A stretch of DNA of 54,056 bases from the IMG/VR virus record IMGVR_UViG_3300027844_001132, positions 1 to 54,056 of that record; one strand, given 5' to 3'. Origin of the DNA: a virus. The position numbers and the translations under genes were made by a program. Position 1 is the stretch's first letter; the number at the start of each line of letters is the position of its first letter. Below are positions 23,120 through 31,131 of the stretch, in pieces. The notes below the pieces were generated by a model. It saw nothing but the letters and a program-made list of their open reading frames with translations, did not search any database and was not told the origin of the DNA.

Positions 23120-23278
23120 ATGGCTTGTACAAACGAACATTGCGATTCACAAGACAATTGTAGCTGCGACCCATGTGAATGTTCGCCAACCGTTCAGTGT
23201 GGATGCACTGAATATTCCACAGTAGCAGAACGCGATAGTGAAAATGGACCATTGCCACCTTATCAAATTTTAAGGTAA
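23120..23278 (+). CDS. Metallothionein-like Cys-rich peptide
   Basis: The ATG follows AGGAGAAAATT. The 52-residue product has eight cysteines in its first 29 residues (3, 8, 14, 16, 19, 21, 27, 29), including three CxC pairs, plus His7. This is the spacing of small metallothioneins, which bind Zn or Cu through thiolate clusters. The C-terminal 20 residues carry no Cys. It could also be a structural zinc peptide. Metal binding has strong support from pattern but is not proven. Confidence 0.65.
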   Translation: MACTNEHCDSQDNCSCDPCECSPTVQCGCTEYSTVAERDSENGPLPPYQILR

Positions 23279-23281
23279 TCA

Positions 23282-23458
23282 ATTAAAGAAAAAAAGATTA
23301 TACCTCAGCTGCTATATAGAGATTATGAATTTGAAACTTTTTTAACAATTAGATATGATAATCATGGACAAGTAATAGGTCTGCACGATCCCAATCAAAA
23401 GAGAAGAACAAAGGGGGGGTGGACGACAACCTTTACGCGAGTTAGGAAAAGAAAATGA
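23282..23458 (+). CDS. Small basic protein lacking a standard start codon
   Basis: An open frame of 58 codons ends with TGA overlapping the clpP ATG, the coupling seen for real genes here. It has no ATG, GTG or TTG at its 5' end. An ATT at 23282 stands 6 bases after AAGG and is the best candidate. The frame is also the continuation of the metallothionein-like gene after its TAA. The product is basic (RTKGGWTTTFTRVRKRK at the end). Confidence 0.4.
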   Translation: MKEKKIIPQLLYRDYEFETFLTIRYDNHGQVIGLHDPNQKRRTKGGWTTTFTRVRKRK

Positions 23459-24042
23459 CAGATGAGGAAAAGGGGCAAAAGCCACAAAGTACAGAAGCAC
23501 CAGATGCAGAATTATTTCAAAAAGGGTTTCACATATTCATGGGTGAAGTCTCAATGGAAACAATGAGTCCAATAATTAATTGGATTATTGCAGCCAATTT
23601 TGTTAAAGAAAAACAACACAAAGAATTGACTTTGGGGATTTGTTCTCCTGGTGGTGATTTGAATGCATGTTTTGCTCTTCTAGATGTTATGATGGGTTCT
23701 AAAATTCCGATACGTACAATCGGAATGGGGATGATTGCATCGTGTGGTTTGTTGATGTTTATTACTGGAACCAGAGGTAAACGAATTCTTACACCAAATA
23801 CGTCGATTTTATCTCATCAATATACGTGGGGATCGTTTGGAAAAGAACATGAGTTGTTTGCGACAGTAAAAGAATTTGATTTAACTACAAAGCGGTTGTT
23901 GGCACATTACAAAAAATGTACTGGATTGTCTGAAAAGGTGATTCGTGAAAAGTTGCTTCCACCACATGATGTTTGGCTGGAAGCAGAACAAGCTAAGAAA
24001 TTGGGATTGTGTGATACAGTACAAGAGATGAAAATGTCATGA
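23455..24042 (+). CDS. clpP: ClpP-like serine protease
   Basis: The 195-residue product has the ClpP/crotonase fold motifs: CSPGGD (63-68, oxyanion), S96 in ASCG, H121 in LSHQ and D172 in HDVWLEAEQAKKLGL. All three catalytic residues fit. ClpP normally forms two heptameric rings with an AAA+ unfoldase. The phage form could assemble with host ClpA or ClpX, or process head proteins. The ClpS-like gene lies 6.5 kb upstream. The next gene overlaps by 4 bases. Confidence 0.88.
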   Translation: MTDEEKGQKPQSTEAPDAELFQKGFHIFMGEVSMETMSPIINWIIAANFVKEKQHKELTLGICSPGGDLNACFALLDVMMGSKIPIRTIGMGMIASCGLLMFITGTRGKRILTPNTSILSHQYTWGSFGKEHELFATVKEFDLTTKRLLAHYKKCTGLSEKVIREKLLPPHDVWLEAEQAKKLGLCDTVQEMKMS

Positions 24043-24401
24043 GATATGCTTTTGATATAGATGGTACTATTTGTACCAATCGTGAAGATGTTAGGAAAGA
24101 AAAGAAAGATGATACTTTAACGTATCTAGATATGAAACCATATCCGGATCGAATTCAAATAGTAAATAGTCTTTATGATCAAGGACATGAGATTGTATAT
24201 TGGTCTGGTAGAGGTGGCGATTCATATAAAAACGATCCACAATATTGGTATAATGATACAGAAAAACAATTACAGGAATGGGGCGCCAAGTTTCATTCTC
24301 TTGTTATAGGCGGCAAACCTTTCTTTGATATGTATATTTGTGATAAATCTTATAATTCGGAAGCATGGTTTCCCATAGCAGATAAAATTGTAGATTACTA
24401 A
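24039..24401 (+). CDS. HAD-superfamily phosphatase
   Basis: The 120-residue product starts MRYAFDIDGTIC, the DxDGT motif I with the nucleophilic Asp, then WSGRGG (motif II) and DMYICDKSYN (motif IV region). This is a small cap-less HAD enzyme of the type common in phages. Possible nucleotide or sugar phosphate substrate. Confidence 0.75.
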   Translation: MRYAFDIDGTICTNREDVRKEKKDDTLTYLDMKPYPDRIQIVNSLYDQGHEIVYWSGRGGDSYKNDPQYWYNDTEKQLQEWGAKFHSLVIGGKPFFDMYICDKSYNSEAWFPIADKIVDY

Positions 24402-24404
24402 ATG

Positions 24405-24424
24405 TATAAATATATCTATAAATA
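24405..24424 (+). promoter_or_regulatory. Tandem T4-type late promoter motifs
   Basis: TATAAATA occurs at 24405-24412 and again at 24417-24424, 40-50 bases before the probable prohead-core gene. Two exact copies in 20 bases before a putative structural gene make late transcription plausible. Confidence 0.6.
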
Positions 24425-24463
24425 ACCAGATTATAACTGACAAATATTTAACGGAGTGTAACA

Positions 24464-25846
24464 ATGTCGGAAGTAGAAGGAACAGAAGAATTAAATGATG
24501 AAAATACAGTGAAAGCTCCCGCGGAAGAATTGGTAGAGTTGATCCTTACCGGTGAGTTGCACGCGGCTAATGAGAAGTTTAATTCGATTATTGAAGATAA
24601 AGTAGTCGAAACTATTGAAGAAGAAAAGCATAAAATTTCTCAAACATTATTTGCTGAAGATGAAGAAGAAACCGATGAAGGAAAAATCCCACCTCAGTTT
24701 CTAAAAGGAAAAGATAAAGATGATGACGACGATGATTCAGATGACGATGATTCAGATGACGATGATTCGGATGATGATTCAGATGATGACGATGACGATG
24801 ACGATGATGACAAACCCAAAAAAGGTAAAGTTCCGCCTCAGTTTATGAAGAAAGAAGACATGAGTGCCTTTGACAAGGATGATGCATTCCAAAAAAGGCG
24901 CAAGGAAGCAGACAATGAAAGGCACAAAGAGGCCCAGTCCAAAGGTTATGATTCTTATATGCATATGCAGCAAGGTAAAAAATCCACGGTACAAAGAGTA
25001 AAGAATGCGGTTGGTTCATTAGTGAATAAAGCCACCGGTAACAAGAACGAAGGGGTCACTGGTGATCCAGAAGCGAATGAAAAAGCGTTAGCTAAAAATC
25101 GAGCAATGGCAAAGAAGTATGGTCAAGTTCGACAGGGTATTCCTCCTGAAAAAAAAACTGAAGCAGTAGAACCTGTCGATGAAATAAGTTCAGCAACTGC
25201 TGATAGGGCATCACAAAAAGCTTATAATGATATCCGCGATAATCCAAGCTCCCAGAAACCAACGCTAGGAACAACCAAAACAGCACAATCAGACGCTAAG
25301 CGAAAAAGACAAACTGACAAATTTGATGCCTATCGTGATAAAAAAGACTTTGACAAGAAGGGTAGCAAAAAAGGTGGTGCCGCAAAGGCTGCAGGTAAAA
25401 TGGGTCAGAAAAGCGATCAGCAGAGACATACCGACTGGCGCGATAACCCAGACGACCAGAACCAAGGTCACTATGTATCAAATTCCTTTGATCCAGGTGA
25501 AGCAAGTTCAAATGTAGAACTTCCTGAAGATTCTTTCGTTGCACAAGTAGCAGCACATTTAAGTGGGCAACGTAAAGGTGTTGTCACTGAACTTTCAACT
25601 GATCTTTTAAAGCGAGCCGCAAGTACAGCTCACAAAGATATGGAGAAACAAAAAGACTACCATGATTTGGCAGCGCATGACGGAGGAAGTACAGAAAGGG
25701 AAAAGTGGACGAAGAAGAGGGCAGAGAAGAGAGAGAAACAAGCCACAAAATTCAGTGCGGCAGCCGGCGAAAAGTCGCCCAAGCCCGAAAGCCAAGATTC
25801 CCGTGATAAGAGATTAAGAAAGACGAAGAGAGATATGTATTCTTAG
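24464..25846 (+). CDS. Prohead-core-like structural protein with an Asp-rich tract
   Basis: In this 460-residue protein, the N-terminal 60 residues (AEELVELILTGELHAANEKF ... KISQTLFAE) resemble the T4-like gp68-type prohead core pattern. An Asp/Ser tract (about residues 85-117) is flanked by two copies of GK(I/V)PPQF(L/M). The rest is Lys-rich and shares S/T-DLLKRAASTA and KREKQATKFSAA with the large protein at 3664-5736. Such proteins fill the prohead and are cleaved during maturation. Late promoter motifs precede it and a terminator follows. Confidence 0.55.
   Translation: MSEVEGTEELNDENTVKAPAEELVELILTGELHAANEKFNSIIEDKVVETIEEEKHKISQTLFAEDEEETDEGKIPPQFLKGKDKDDDDDDSDDDDSDDDDSDDDSDDDDDDDDDDKPKKGKVPPQFMKKEDMSAFDKDDAFQKRRKEADNERHKEAQSKGYDSYMHMQQGKKSTVQRVKNAVGSLVNKATGNKNEGVTGDPEANEKALAKNRAMAKKYGQVRQGIPPEKKTEAVEPVDEISSATADRASQKAYNDIRDNPSSQKPTLGTTKTAQSDAKRKRQTDKFDAYRDKKDFDKKGSKKGGAAKAAGKMGQKSDQQRHTDWRDNPDDQNQGHYVSNSFDPGEASSNVELPEDSFVAQVAAHLSGQRKGVVTELSTDLLKRAASTAHKDMEKQKDYHDLAAHDGGSTEREKWTKKRAEKREKQATKFSAAAGEKSPKPESQDSRDKRLRKTKRDMYS
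24718..24813 (+). repeat. GAT/GAC codon repeat (Asp-rich tract)
   Basis: A run of imperfect GATGACGATGATTCA-like units encodes the Asp/Ser stretch. It lies wholly inside the coding frame and probably changes length by slippage. Confidence 0.8.
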
Positions 25847-25872
25847 TAGCCAATTCATCAGGTTGACAGTAT

Positions 25873-25898
25873 AACCCGGACGGATATTGTCCGGGTTT
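25873..25898 (+). terminator. Rho-independent-type hairpin
   Basis: AACCCGGAC (25873-25881) and GTCCGGGTT (25889-25897) form a perfect 9-bp stem with a 7-base loop, followed by TATATA rather than a pure T-run. It lies 27 bases after the prohead-core-like gene and before the glutaredoxin gene. Confidence 0.8.
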
Positions 25899-25921
25899 AT
25901 ATATAAAAGAAGTATAAAATA

Positions 25922-26164
25922 ATGAATATAGAATTAAATAATGTTCTAGTGAGACATCAATCAGTTCCCGAATGTGATTGGTGTGATAAATCAAAAGACT
26001 TATTAGATCAAAAAGGTATTAAATATACAATTATAGATAGCGATAAAAAGTTTTTTTGGAATTTAATGCAAGTCACTCACAGTAAAAAAGTTCCCCAGAT
26101 AATTTTAAATGGAGAATTTGTCGGTGATTATAATGATCTAGTAGAACATTTTAACGGAACGTGA
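25922..26164 (+). CDS. Glutaredoxin
   Basis: The 80-residue product has the active site CDWC (residues about 18-21) and, later, KVPQIILNGEFVGDYNDL with the cis-Pro and GG/GD glutathione site. It would reduce disulfides, for example in ribonucleotide reductase. The next gene overlaps it by 4 bases. Confidence 0.88.
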   Translation: MNIELNNVLVRHQSVPECDWCDKSKDLLDQKGIKYTIIDSDKKFFWNLMQVTHSKKVPQIILNGEFVGDYNDLVEHFNGT

Positions 26165-26880
26165 TTTCAATCATATGTGGTCTCTTTAAAGGAACCGGAA
26201 GAGGCTTGCCTCATTCAGTAGACATTTATTCCCCTGAATGGGTAGATAAATTATATCGGGGGTTAAAAAGGAATATCACAATTGATTGGGAATTGTTTTG
26301 TTTAGTTGACGAAGATTATAATTTTAAAGAACCAATTAAACCAATCCCCTTCTTAGATCCAACTGTTCCAGGTTGGTCCCTCTTAGCAGAATTTTATAGA
26401 CCAGATATTACAACAAATCGTAGAATGACTATTGGTCTGGATACTATCATTTGTTCTAATATAGATGATATTCTTTCTTTCCCTTTAGATGTTGGTCTTG
26501 TCACAGATCCAATGTCCGGAATAGGAATAATAAAGAAAGATGAAGTATGTAATGCTATTAGTATTGTTAGTAATAAAACAGTAAATGATATCTGGAATGT
26601 TTGGACAAACCAAAAAGAATGGGTACTGAAAGAGTGTACTTTGCCGCCATGGAATACACCATCAGAATTAGCGATGATGAGGAAGTTATTTAATGCAGAT
26701 GGAAAAGTTCCCAGAATAGATATTGGATTCCCTGATAGAATTCATAGTTATAAAATGCATATAATGAAATCCCCGATACTTTTGAAAACTACAAGTATCG
26801 TATATTTTCATGGTATACCCAAAATACAACAACTTTATAATAAAAGTTTTAACATAGAATTATTAAAAAATTGGATATGA
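26161..26880 (+). CDS. Nucleotide-sugar glycosyltransferase-like protein
   Basis: A GTG start overlaps the glutaredoxin stop. The 239-residue product shows IGLDTIICSNIDDIL, the region that carries the donor-site Asp residues in GT-A/GT8-like folds, and ends with IVYFHGIPKIQQL, like the conserved HFHG-PKP of such enzymes. It starts a cluster of glycan-type genes. Substrate unknown. Confidence 0.6.
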   Translation: MISIICGLFKGTGRGLPHSVDIYSPEWVDKLYRGLKRNITIDWELFCLVDEDYNFKEPIKPIPFLDPTVPGWSLLAEFYRPDITTNRRMTIGLDTIICSNIDDILSFPLDVGLVTDPMSGIGIIKKDEVCNAISIVSNKTVNDIWNVWTNQKEWVLKECTLPPWNTPSELAMMRKLFNADGKVPRIDIGFPDRIHSYKMHIMKSPILLKTTSIVYFHGIPKIQQLYNKSFNIELLKNWI

Positions 26881-26904
26881 ACCCTTATATGTAAAAGGAA
26901 CGAA

Positions 26905-27531
26905 ATGAGTTTAAATGGATTTACACAACAATGGCATGATGATGGAGAGGGAAATAAGATACATGAATCAGCAGTAATAAATTGGGAAAGAGTTTCTATA
27001 GGTTCTGGTAATGAAATAGGGCCGGGAGTTTGTATTGGTACAGACGCACAACATCGAAATGAAGATTCTGTTGGAGAAATTATTATAGGTGATAATAATA
27101 TTATTAGAGAATATACAACAATAAATTTACCTACTAGATGGTCTAAAAAAACGATCATAGGAAATAATTGTTACTTAATGGTTCTTTCTCATGTAGGCCA
27201 TGATTGTGTTATAGAAGATGATGTTACTTTTACCAACAACGTAGTGTTGGGTGGTCATGTTTATATAATGAAAGGATGTCAATTAGGTTTTGGAACTGTT
27301 ATTCATCAATATCAAACTCTAGGTTCTTATTGTATGTTTGGAATGGGAACAATTATAACAAGTAAACAAACTGTTGTGCCAGGCGGATTATGGTATGGTA
27401 ATCCGGGAAAATTTTCTAAAAATAATATAATAGGTTTAAATAGAAATAAAGTTGATGAGATTATATTAAATAATGAATATCAAAGATATAGGGCAATTAA
27501 AAATGAAAGATCTAAATATAGATATGAATGA
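26905..27531 (+). CDS. LpxA-like left-handed beta-helix acyltransferase
   Basis: The 208-residue product has hexapeptide repeats through most of its length (IGSGNEIGPGVCIG, IIIGDNNIIREYTTI). SHVGHDCVIEDDVTF matches the LpxA active-site HVAHDC, with the catalytic His. LpxA adds a hydroxyacyl chain to UDP-GlcNAc in lipid A synthesis. A phage form may modify a surface glycan. The C-terminal extension is short and helical. Confidence 0.8.
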   Translation: MSLNGFTQQWHDDGEGNKIHESAVINWERVSIGSGNEIGPGVCIGTDAQHRNEDSVGEIIIGDNNIIREYTTINLPTRWSKKTIIGNNCYLMVLSHVGHDCVIEDDVTFTNNVVLGGHVYIMKGCQLGFGTVIHQYQTLGSYCMFGMGTIITSKQTVVPGGLWYGNPGKFSKNNIIGLNRNKVDEIILNNEYQRYRAIKNERSKYRYE

Positions 27532-27778
27532 CTCACTCCCGCTCGCAGAAGCTTTTATTTCTATTGTAGATGGTAAATTGTGTGTGGATAGAACTGTGTT
27601 CGAATTACATGAGCTTAGAGAAGTGAAACAATACTTTCAAGAAAATGGATATATATCATCTCAATTTTATCCACAAGGTGATGAAGATGTAGATAATCTT
27701 CATGCTATAATTGAAAAAATGGCAGAACTGTCTCCTGAATGTCATGACGATAATGTAGAAAGTTATTTTTTAAATTAA
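27503..27778 (+). CDS. Unknown small acidic protein
   Basis: In-frame ATGs at 27473, 27503 and 27524 are possible. 27524 (MNDSLPLAEA) is closest to the upstream stop, so the product has 84-101 residues. Acidic, with no recognised motif. Confidence 0.45.
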   Translation: MKDLNIDMNDSLPLAEAFISIVDGKLCVDRTVFELHELREVKQYFQENGYISSQFYPQGDEDVDNLHAIIEKMAELSPECHDDNVESYFLN

Positions 27779-28507
27779 ATGGAAATTTTTCTTAGCGGTC
27801 CAGGCGGCACAGTATCAACCTGGGAATTAACTGAAGCGGCTTATAATTATTGGAAAGATAAACCCAGAAAATTATTATTTGATTTTTCTTGGAACATACC
27901 CGACCTTAGAAGTGATAATGTTTTTGATGAAGAACATCCACCTAGAAATAAACTAGGTATACCCGACCAAGCATATTTTTTTAAACCTTTCGATGTAATA
28001 TGGCGAAATGAAGAAAGATGGATAAGAAGCGATCCTTTTAAAGGAAAAGGTTGGTGCATAGATGTTTGCGAATACGATAAATCAACGATTTATGTTGAAG
28101 AAGATAATGTAGTAACCCAATATCATCCAGATGAATTTCCTACTATAAGATTTGAGAAAATATATAAACCACCATCTGAATTATTCTATTCAGCAGTTTC
28201 TACAGAAATAGGTAATTGGCAACATAAGGTATATAATAAATCTGTACCGTTGCGCAAATTTAGATTACATATAATACATATTAATGATAAGAAATGGATC
28301 TTTGATCTTGCTCCACCTCAAAAAGAAAATTGGGATATGTATAGATGGACCAGAACTGATTGGTCTTATAGGCTCCATGTTAGAAATAAACCATTTGTTG
28401 ATGGTATGAGTTTATTTACAGGTATTGATTTATCATATGATATGAATACCGGAAACCACGAACAAGATAGCTCACACTTTAAAGTTCATGATACACGTAT
28501 TCGGTGA
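27779..28507 (+). CDS. Unknown 242-residue protein
   Basis: It begins MEIFLSGPGGTVSTWELTEA and is rich in Trp, Asp and Lys. It starts directly after the upstream stop and overlaps the next GDS gene by 20 bases. The context is a glycan cluster; function unknown. Confidence 0.5.
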   Translation: MEIFLSGPGGTVSTWELTEAAYNYWKDKPRKLLFDFSWNIPDLRSDNVFDEEHPPRNKLGIPDQAYFFKPFDVIWRNEERWIRSDPFKGKGWCIDVCEYDKSTIYVEEDNVVTQYHPDEFPTIRFEKIYKPPSELFYSAVSTEIGNWQHKVYNKSVPLRKFRLHIIHINDKKWIFDLAPPQKENWDMYRWTRTDWSYRLHVRNKPFVDGMSLFTGIDLSYDMNTGNHEQDSSHFKVHDTRIR

Positions 28508-29165
28508 TTCATATTGTGATCCTTGTAGCGGTCAATTAGATCAAAGTAAAAGATGGTATAATAATCTCGGGGAACCAACTTTTATTTACGGATTAGCTGG
28601 ATCAAGTATAGATTGGTCTTTAGATAATTTTATTAATGGCCATGCGGAAAGATCTGGTAAAATAATTTTTATAGAATCCATACCTCGCCGATTTCATTTT
28701 GAATTTTTAAAAACCCCAAGACATGATGCTGCTGTAATGTGGGGCCATGATTGGGAAAATGATAAATGGCTTTCTGAACCTGGTATGAAATATGTTCATA
28801 AACATAAGCAATTTGTTAAACACTTTCATAACAACTATAAAGATTATCATAAGGCAACAAAAGCAAGATGCGTTCTAAAAGCTTTGTCCGATCAATATGA
28901 AAAAGTATTATATTTTTCTACATCGCGCAATCGTAATAATTATGCAACCCTTGAAATACAAGCAATTGATAAATTCGAAATAGTCGATATAATATTGATG
29001 GATGCTTCCAGAGGTGAAATTATAAATGATTATGATCCTGAATTTAGAGACCAGAGATCAAATCATTTTTGCGAATCTAATCATGAAATATTATCAACAT
29101 ATATAAAGAGGAAGTTTAATAACGAAAGTGTTGAAGATATAATTTTTGAAAAGAATTTAATATGA
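28488..29165 (+). CDS. SGNH/GDSL-hydrolase-like protein
   Basis: The 225-residue product starts MIHVFGDSYCD, the same block I as the protein at 196-975. GLAGSSID (about residue 36) could be block II. A late SNHFCESNHE stretch could supply the catalytic His. It lies directly before the carbamoyltransferase (4-base overlap). A role in O-acylation or deacylation of a glycan is plausible. Confidence 0.5.
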   Translation: MIHVFGDSYCDPCSGQLDQSKRWYNNLGEPTFIYGLAGSSIDWSLDNFINGHAERSGKIIFIESIPRRFHFEFLKTPRHDAAVMWGHDWENDKWLSEPGMKYVHKHKQFVKHFHNNYKDYHKATKARCVLKALSDQYEKVLYFSTSRNRNNYATLEIQAIDKFEIVDIILMDASRGEIINDYDPEFRDQRSNHFCESNHEILSTYIKRKFNNESVEDIIFEKNLI

Positions 29166-30589
29166 TTTATTGGGGATTAACTTGTGGTTCACATGATGGT
29201 GCTCTAGCAGTATATCATGATGGAGATATAGTATTTGCAACTGATGCGGAAAGATTTTCCAGAAAGAAAAATGATCCAAATATTCCTAAGGAACTTCTTG
29301 ATTATGTTTTAGAAGAATATGGGGAACCATCCAAAGTTTATTTTTATGAAAATCCATTTGTAAAAACGTCGCGACGTTGGTATGCCGGACAAAAACCATT
29401 TTATAAACCACCAGAGTTTCCTTATAATCATAAACTGAAATATACTTCACATCATTTATCTCATGCAGCGTATGGTTATTATACTTCTCCCTTTGATAAT
29501 ACTATGGTTTTGGTTATTGATGCGATAGGAGAATGGGAGACATTGACCGTATGGAAAGCCAAAGGTAAAAAGTTAAAGAAGTTATGGAATTGGAAATATC
29601 CTAAATCTTTAGGTTTGATGTATTCAGCATTAACTCAATATGCTGGATGGAAACCTAATGAAGAAGAATATATTATGATGGGAGCCGCGGCCCGACAGAT
29701 GTATCCATATGAGCCAGTTTATAAAAGAATATTTGAACTCTGGAATAATGGAACGAACTGGCATAAAGGTTTACTCAAATTAGAAGAATGGACAAAAAGA
29801 CCAGAAGTTTATCCTGAAGATGTTCCTACTGCCGCCCAAGCGGTATATGAAGATATTTTTAGAGACATAATAAAAAGAGTTAGTATTCATAAATTAAATG
29901 AAACAGGTAATATAGTTTTTGTGGGAGGATGTGCTTTAAATGTTAGTGCCAATAGATTTTTATCAGATTATTTTTCTCGTATCCATATTCCATCTAATCC
30001 AGGTGACTCTGGTTCTGCTGTGGGATGCATTCTGGCAAGAACAAGAAACCACATTGATCCTTCTCCTTATCTTGGTTATGATATTCAAGGACCGTTTCCG
30101 TTTCAAGAAATAATAGATGAATTAATGATTAAAAGAGTGGTTGGAGTTGCCAATGGTAGATGTGAATTTGGGCCGAGAGCTTTAGGTAATAGAACTTTAT
30201 TTGGGGATCCAAGAGATCCTAAAATTAAAGATAAAATTAATGAAATAAAAGGTAGAGAACCTTTTAGACCTTTTGCACCAATGATATTAGAAGAAGATGT
30301 TTCAAAATATTTTAATGGAGGATTTTTTTCGCCGTATATGAGTTGTGCTCTTCAAGCAACGGAAGAATTTAAAATTAAATATCCAGGAGTTGTTCATTTA
30401 GATGGAACTTCTAGATTACAAGTAGTTACGCACGAGCCTCATAAAACGTTATTACAAATTTGGAAAGATATTACAAAATGTCCAGTATTATTAAATACGT
30501 CTTTAAATATTAAAGGAGAACCAATTGTCAACACCAAAGAAGATGCTAAAGCCTTCACTAAGAAAACGGGTGTCAACGTATATTCTTAA
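29162..30589 (+). CDS. Carbamoyltransferase, NodU/CmcH/TobZ family
   Basis: The 475-residue product begins WGLTCGSHDGALAVYHDG, the ASKHA-type first block. HHLSHAAYGYYTSPFD gives the metal-binding HxxxH, FVGGCALNVSANR the central block, GPRALGNRTLFGDPR the signature of the YrdC-like C-domain fold, and FRPFAPMI follows. It transfers carbamoyl groups to sugars or small molecules. It is shorter than the usual 550-600 residues. Its last 47 bases overlap a small ORF. Confidence 0.88.
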   Translation: MIYWGLTCGSHDGALAVYHDGDIVFATDAERFSRKKNDPNIPKELLDYVLEEYGEPSKVYFYENPFVKTSRRWYAGQKPFYKPPEFPYNHKLKYTSHHLSHAAYGYYTSPFDNTMVLVIDAIGEWETLTVWKAKGKKLKKLWNWKYPKSLGLMYSALTQYAGWKPNEEEYIMMGAAARQMYPYEPVYKRIFELWNNGTNWHKGLLKLEEWTKRPEVYPEDVPTAAQAVYEDIFRDIIKRVSIHKLNETGNIVFVGGCALNVSANRFLSDYFSRIHIPSNPGDSGSAVGCILARTRNHIDPSPYLGYDIQGPFPFQEIIDELMIKRVVGVANGRCEFGPRALGNRTLFGDPRDPKIKDKINEIKGREPFRPFAPMILEEDVSKYFNGGFFSPYMSCALQATEEFKIKYPGVVHLDGTSRLQVVTHEPHKTLLQIWKDITKCPVLLNTSLNIKGEPIVNTKEDAKAFTKKTGVNVYS

Positions 30590-30659
30590 ACATTATTTGA
30601 GAATTAAATATAAATTTGTTAAAGAAAAAGAAGATTTAGATCCATTTATATATGATTGA
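30543..30659 (+). CDS. Small basic protein overlapping the carbamoyltransferase
   Basis: A 38-residue frame (MLKPSLRKRVSTYILKHYL, ending DPFIYD) runs out of the 3' end of the carbamoyltransferase gene in another frame and overlaps the next gene start. I recall a similar EDxDPFIY tail in small phage proteins after carbamoyltransferase genes. Function unknown. Confidence 0.45.
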   Translation: MLKPSLRKRVSTYILKHYLRIKYKFVKEKEDLDPFIYD

Positions 30660-31131
30660 TTTACCGCATGTAATGATAGCGCCGAAGAATAAATTATCTG
30701 ATCCTTCAATATCAAACTTAAAAATTTTTGATGATAAAAGTTATGGATTTGATTATCAAGAACATTTAATCCGAAAGGTTTTTAATGAAGAGGGGCCCGA
30801 TATATATCTATTTTTAATATATGAAGATTATCAAAAGAGTGCCGGTTTTGAACGGACTAAAATATTTCCAAATGATTCAGCTGAAGGATATAAAACAGAA
30901 ACAACATGTTCTACAGATAATCTTAATAATACAAGGAAAAAAAAATATGGAAAGGGAACCGTTTTTAAAAATTGTCATTGGACTCCTTTTTTACAATTTT
31001 ATATTGATAATCAATTTTGGAAAATAGAATATGAAAAATATTTAAAGACTCTGGAACATTATAAAAAAGTATTTTATAGTTTTAGTTATTGTCATTTAGA
31101 AGATTATGAAAATTGGAATAATTGGTTGTAG
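30652..31131 (+). CDS. Unknown 159-residue protein
   Basis: It starts MIDLPHVMIAPKNKLSDPSI and has a C-terminal aromatic-rich region (KVFYSFSYCHLEDY). It overlaps the next GDS-like gene by 26 bases. No motif recognised. Confidence 0.5.
   Translation: MIDLPHVMIAPKNKLSDPSISNLKIFDDKSYGFDYQEHLIRKVFNEEGPDIYLFLIYEDYQKSAGFERTKIFPNDSAEGYKTETTCSTDNLNNTRKKKYGKGTVFKNCHWTPFLQFYIDNQFWKIEYEKYLKTLEHYKKVFYSFSYCHLEDYENWNNWL

Noticed and set aside
24718-24813. Non-coding satellite repeat
   Set aside because: The GAT/GAC units keep one reading frame and encode an Asp/Ser tract typical of head-core proteins.
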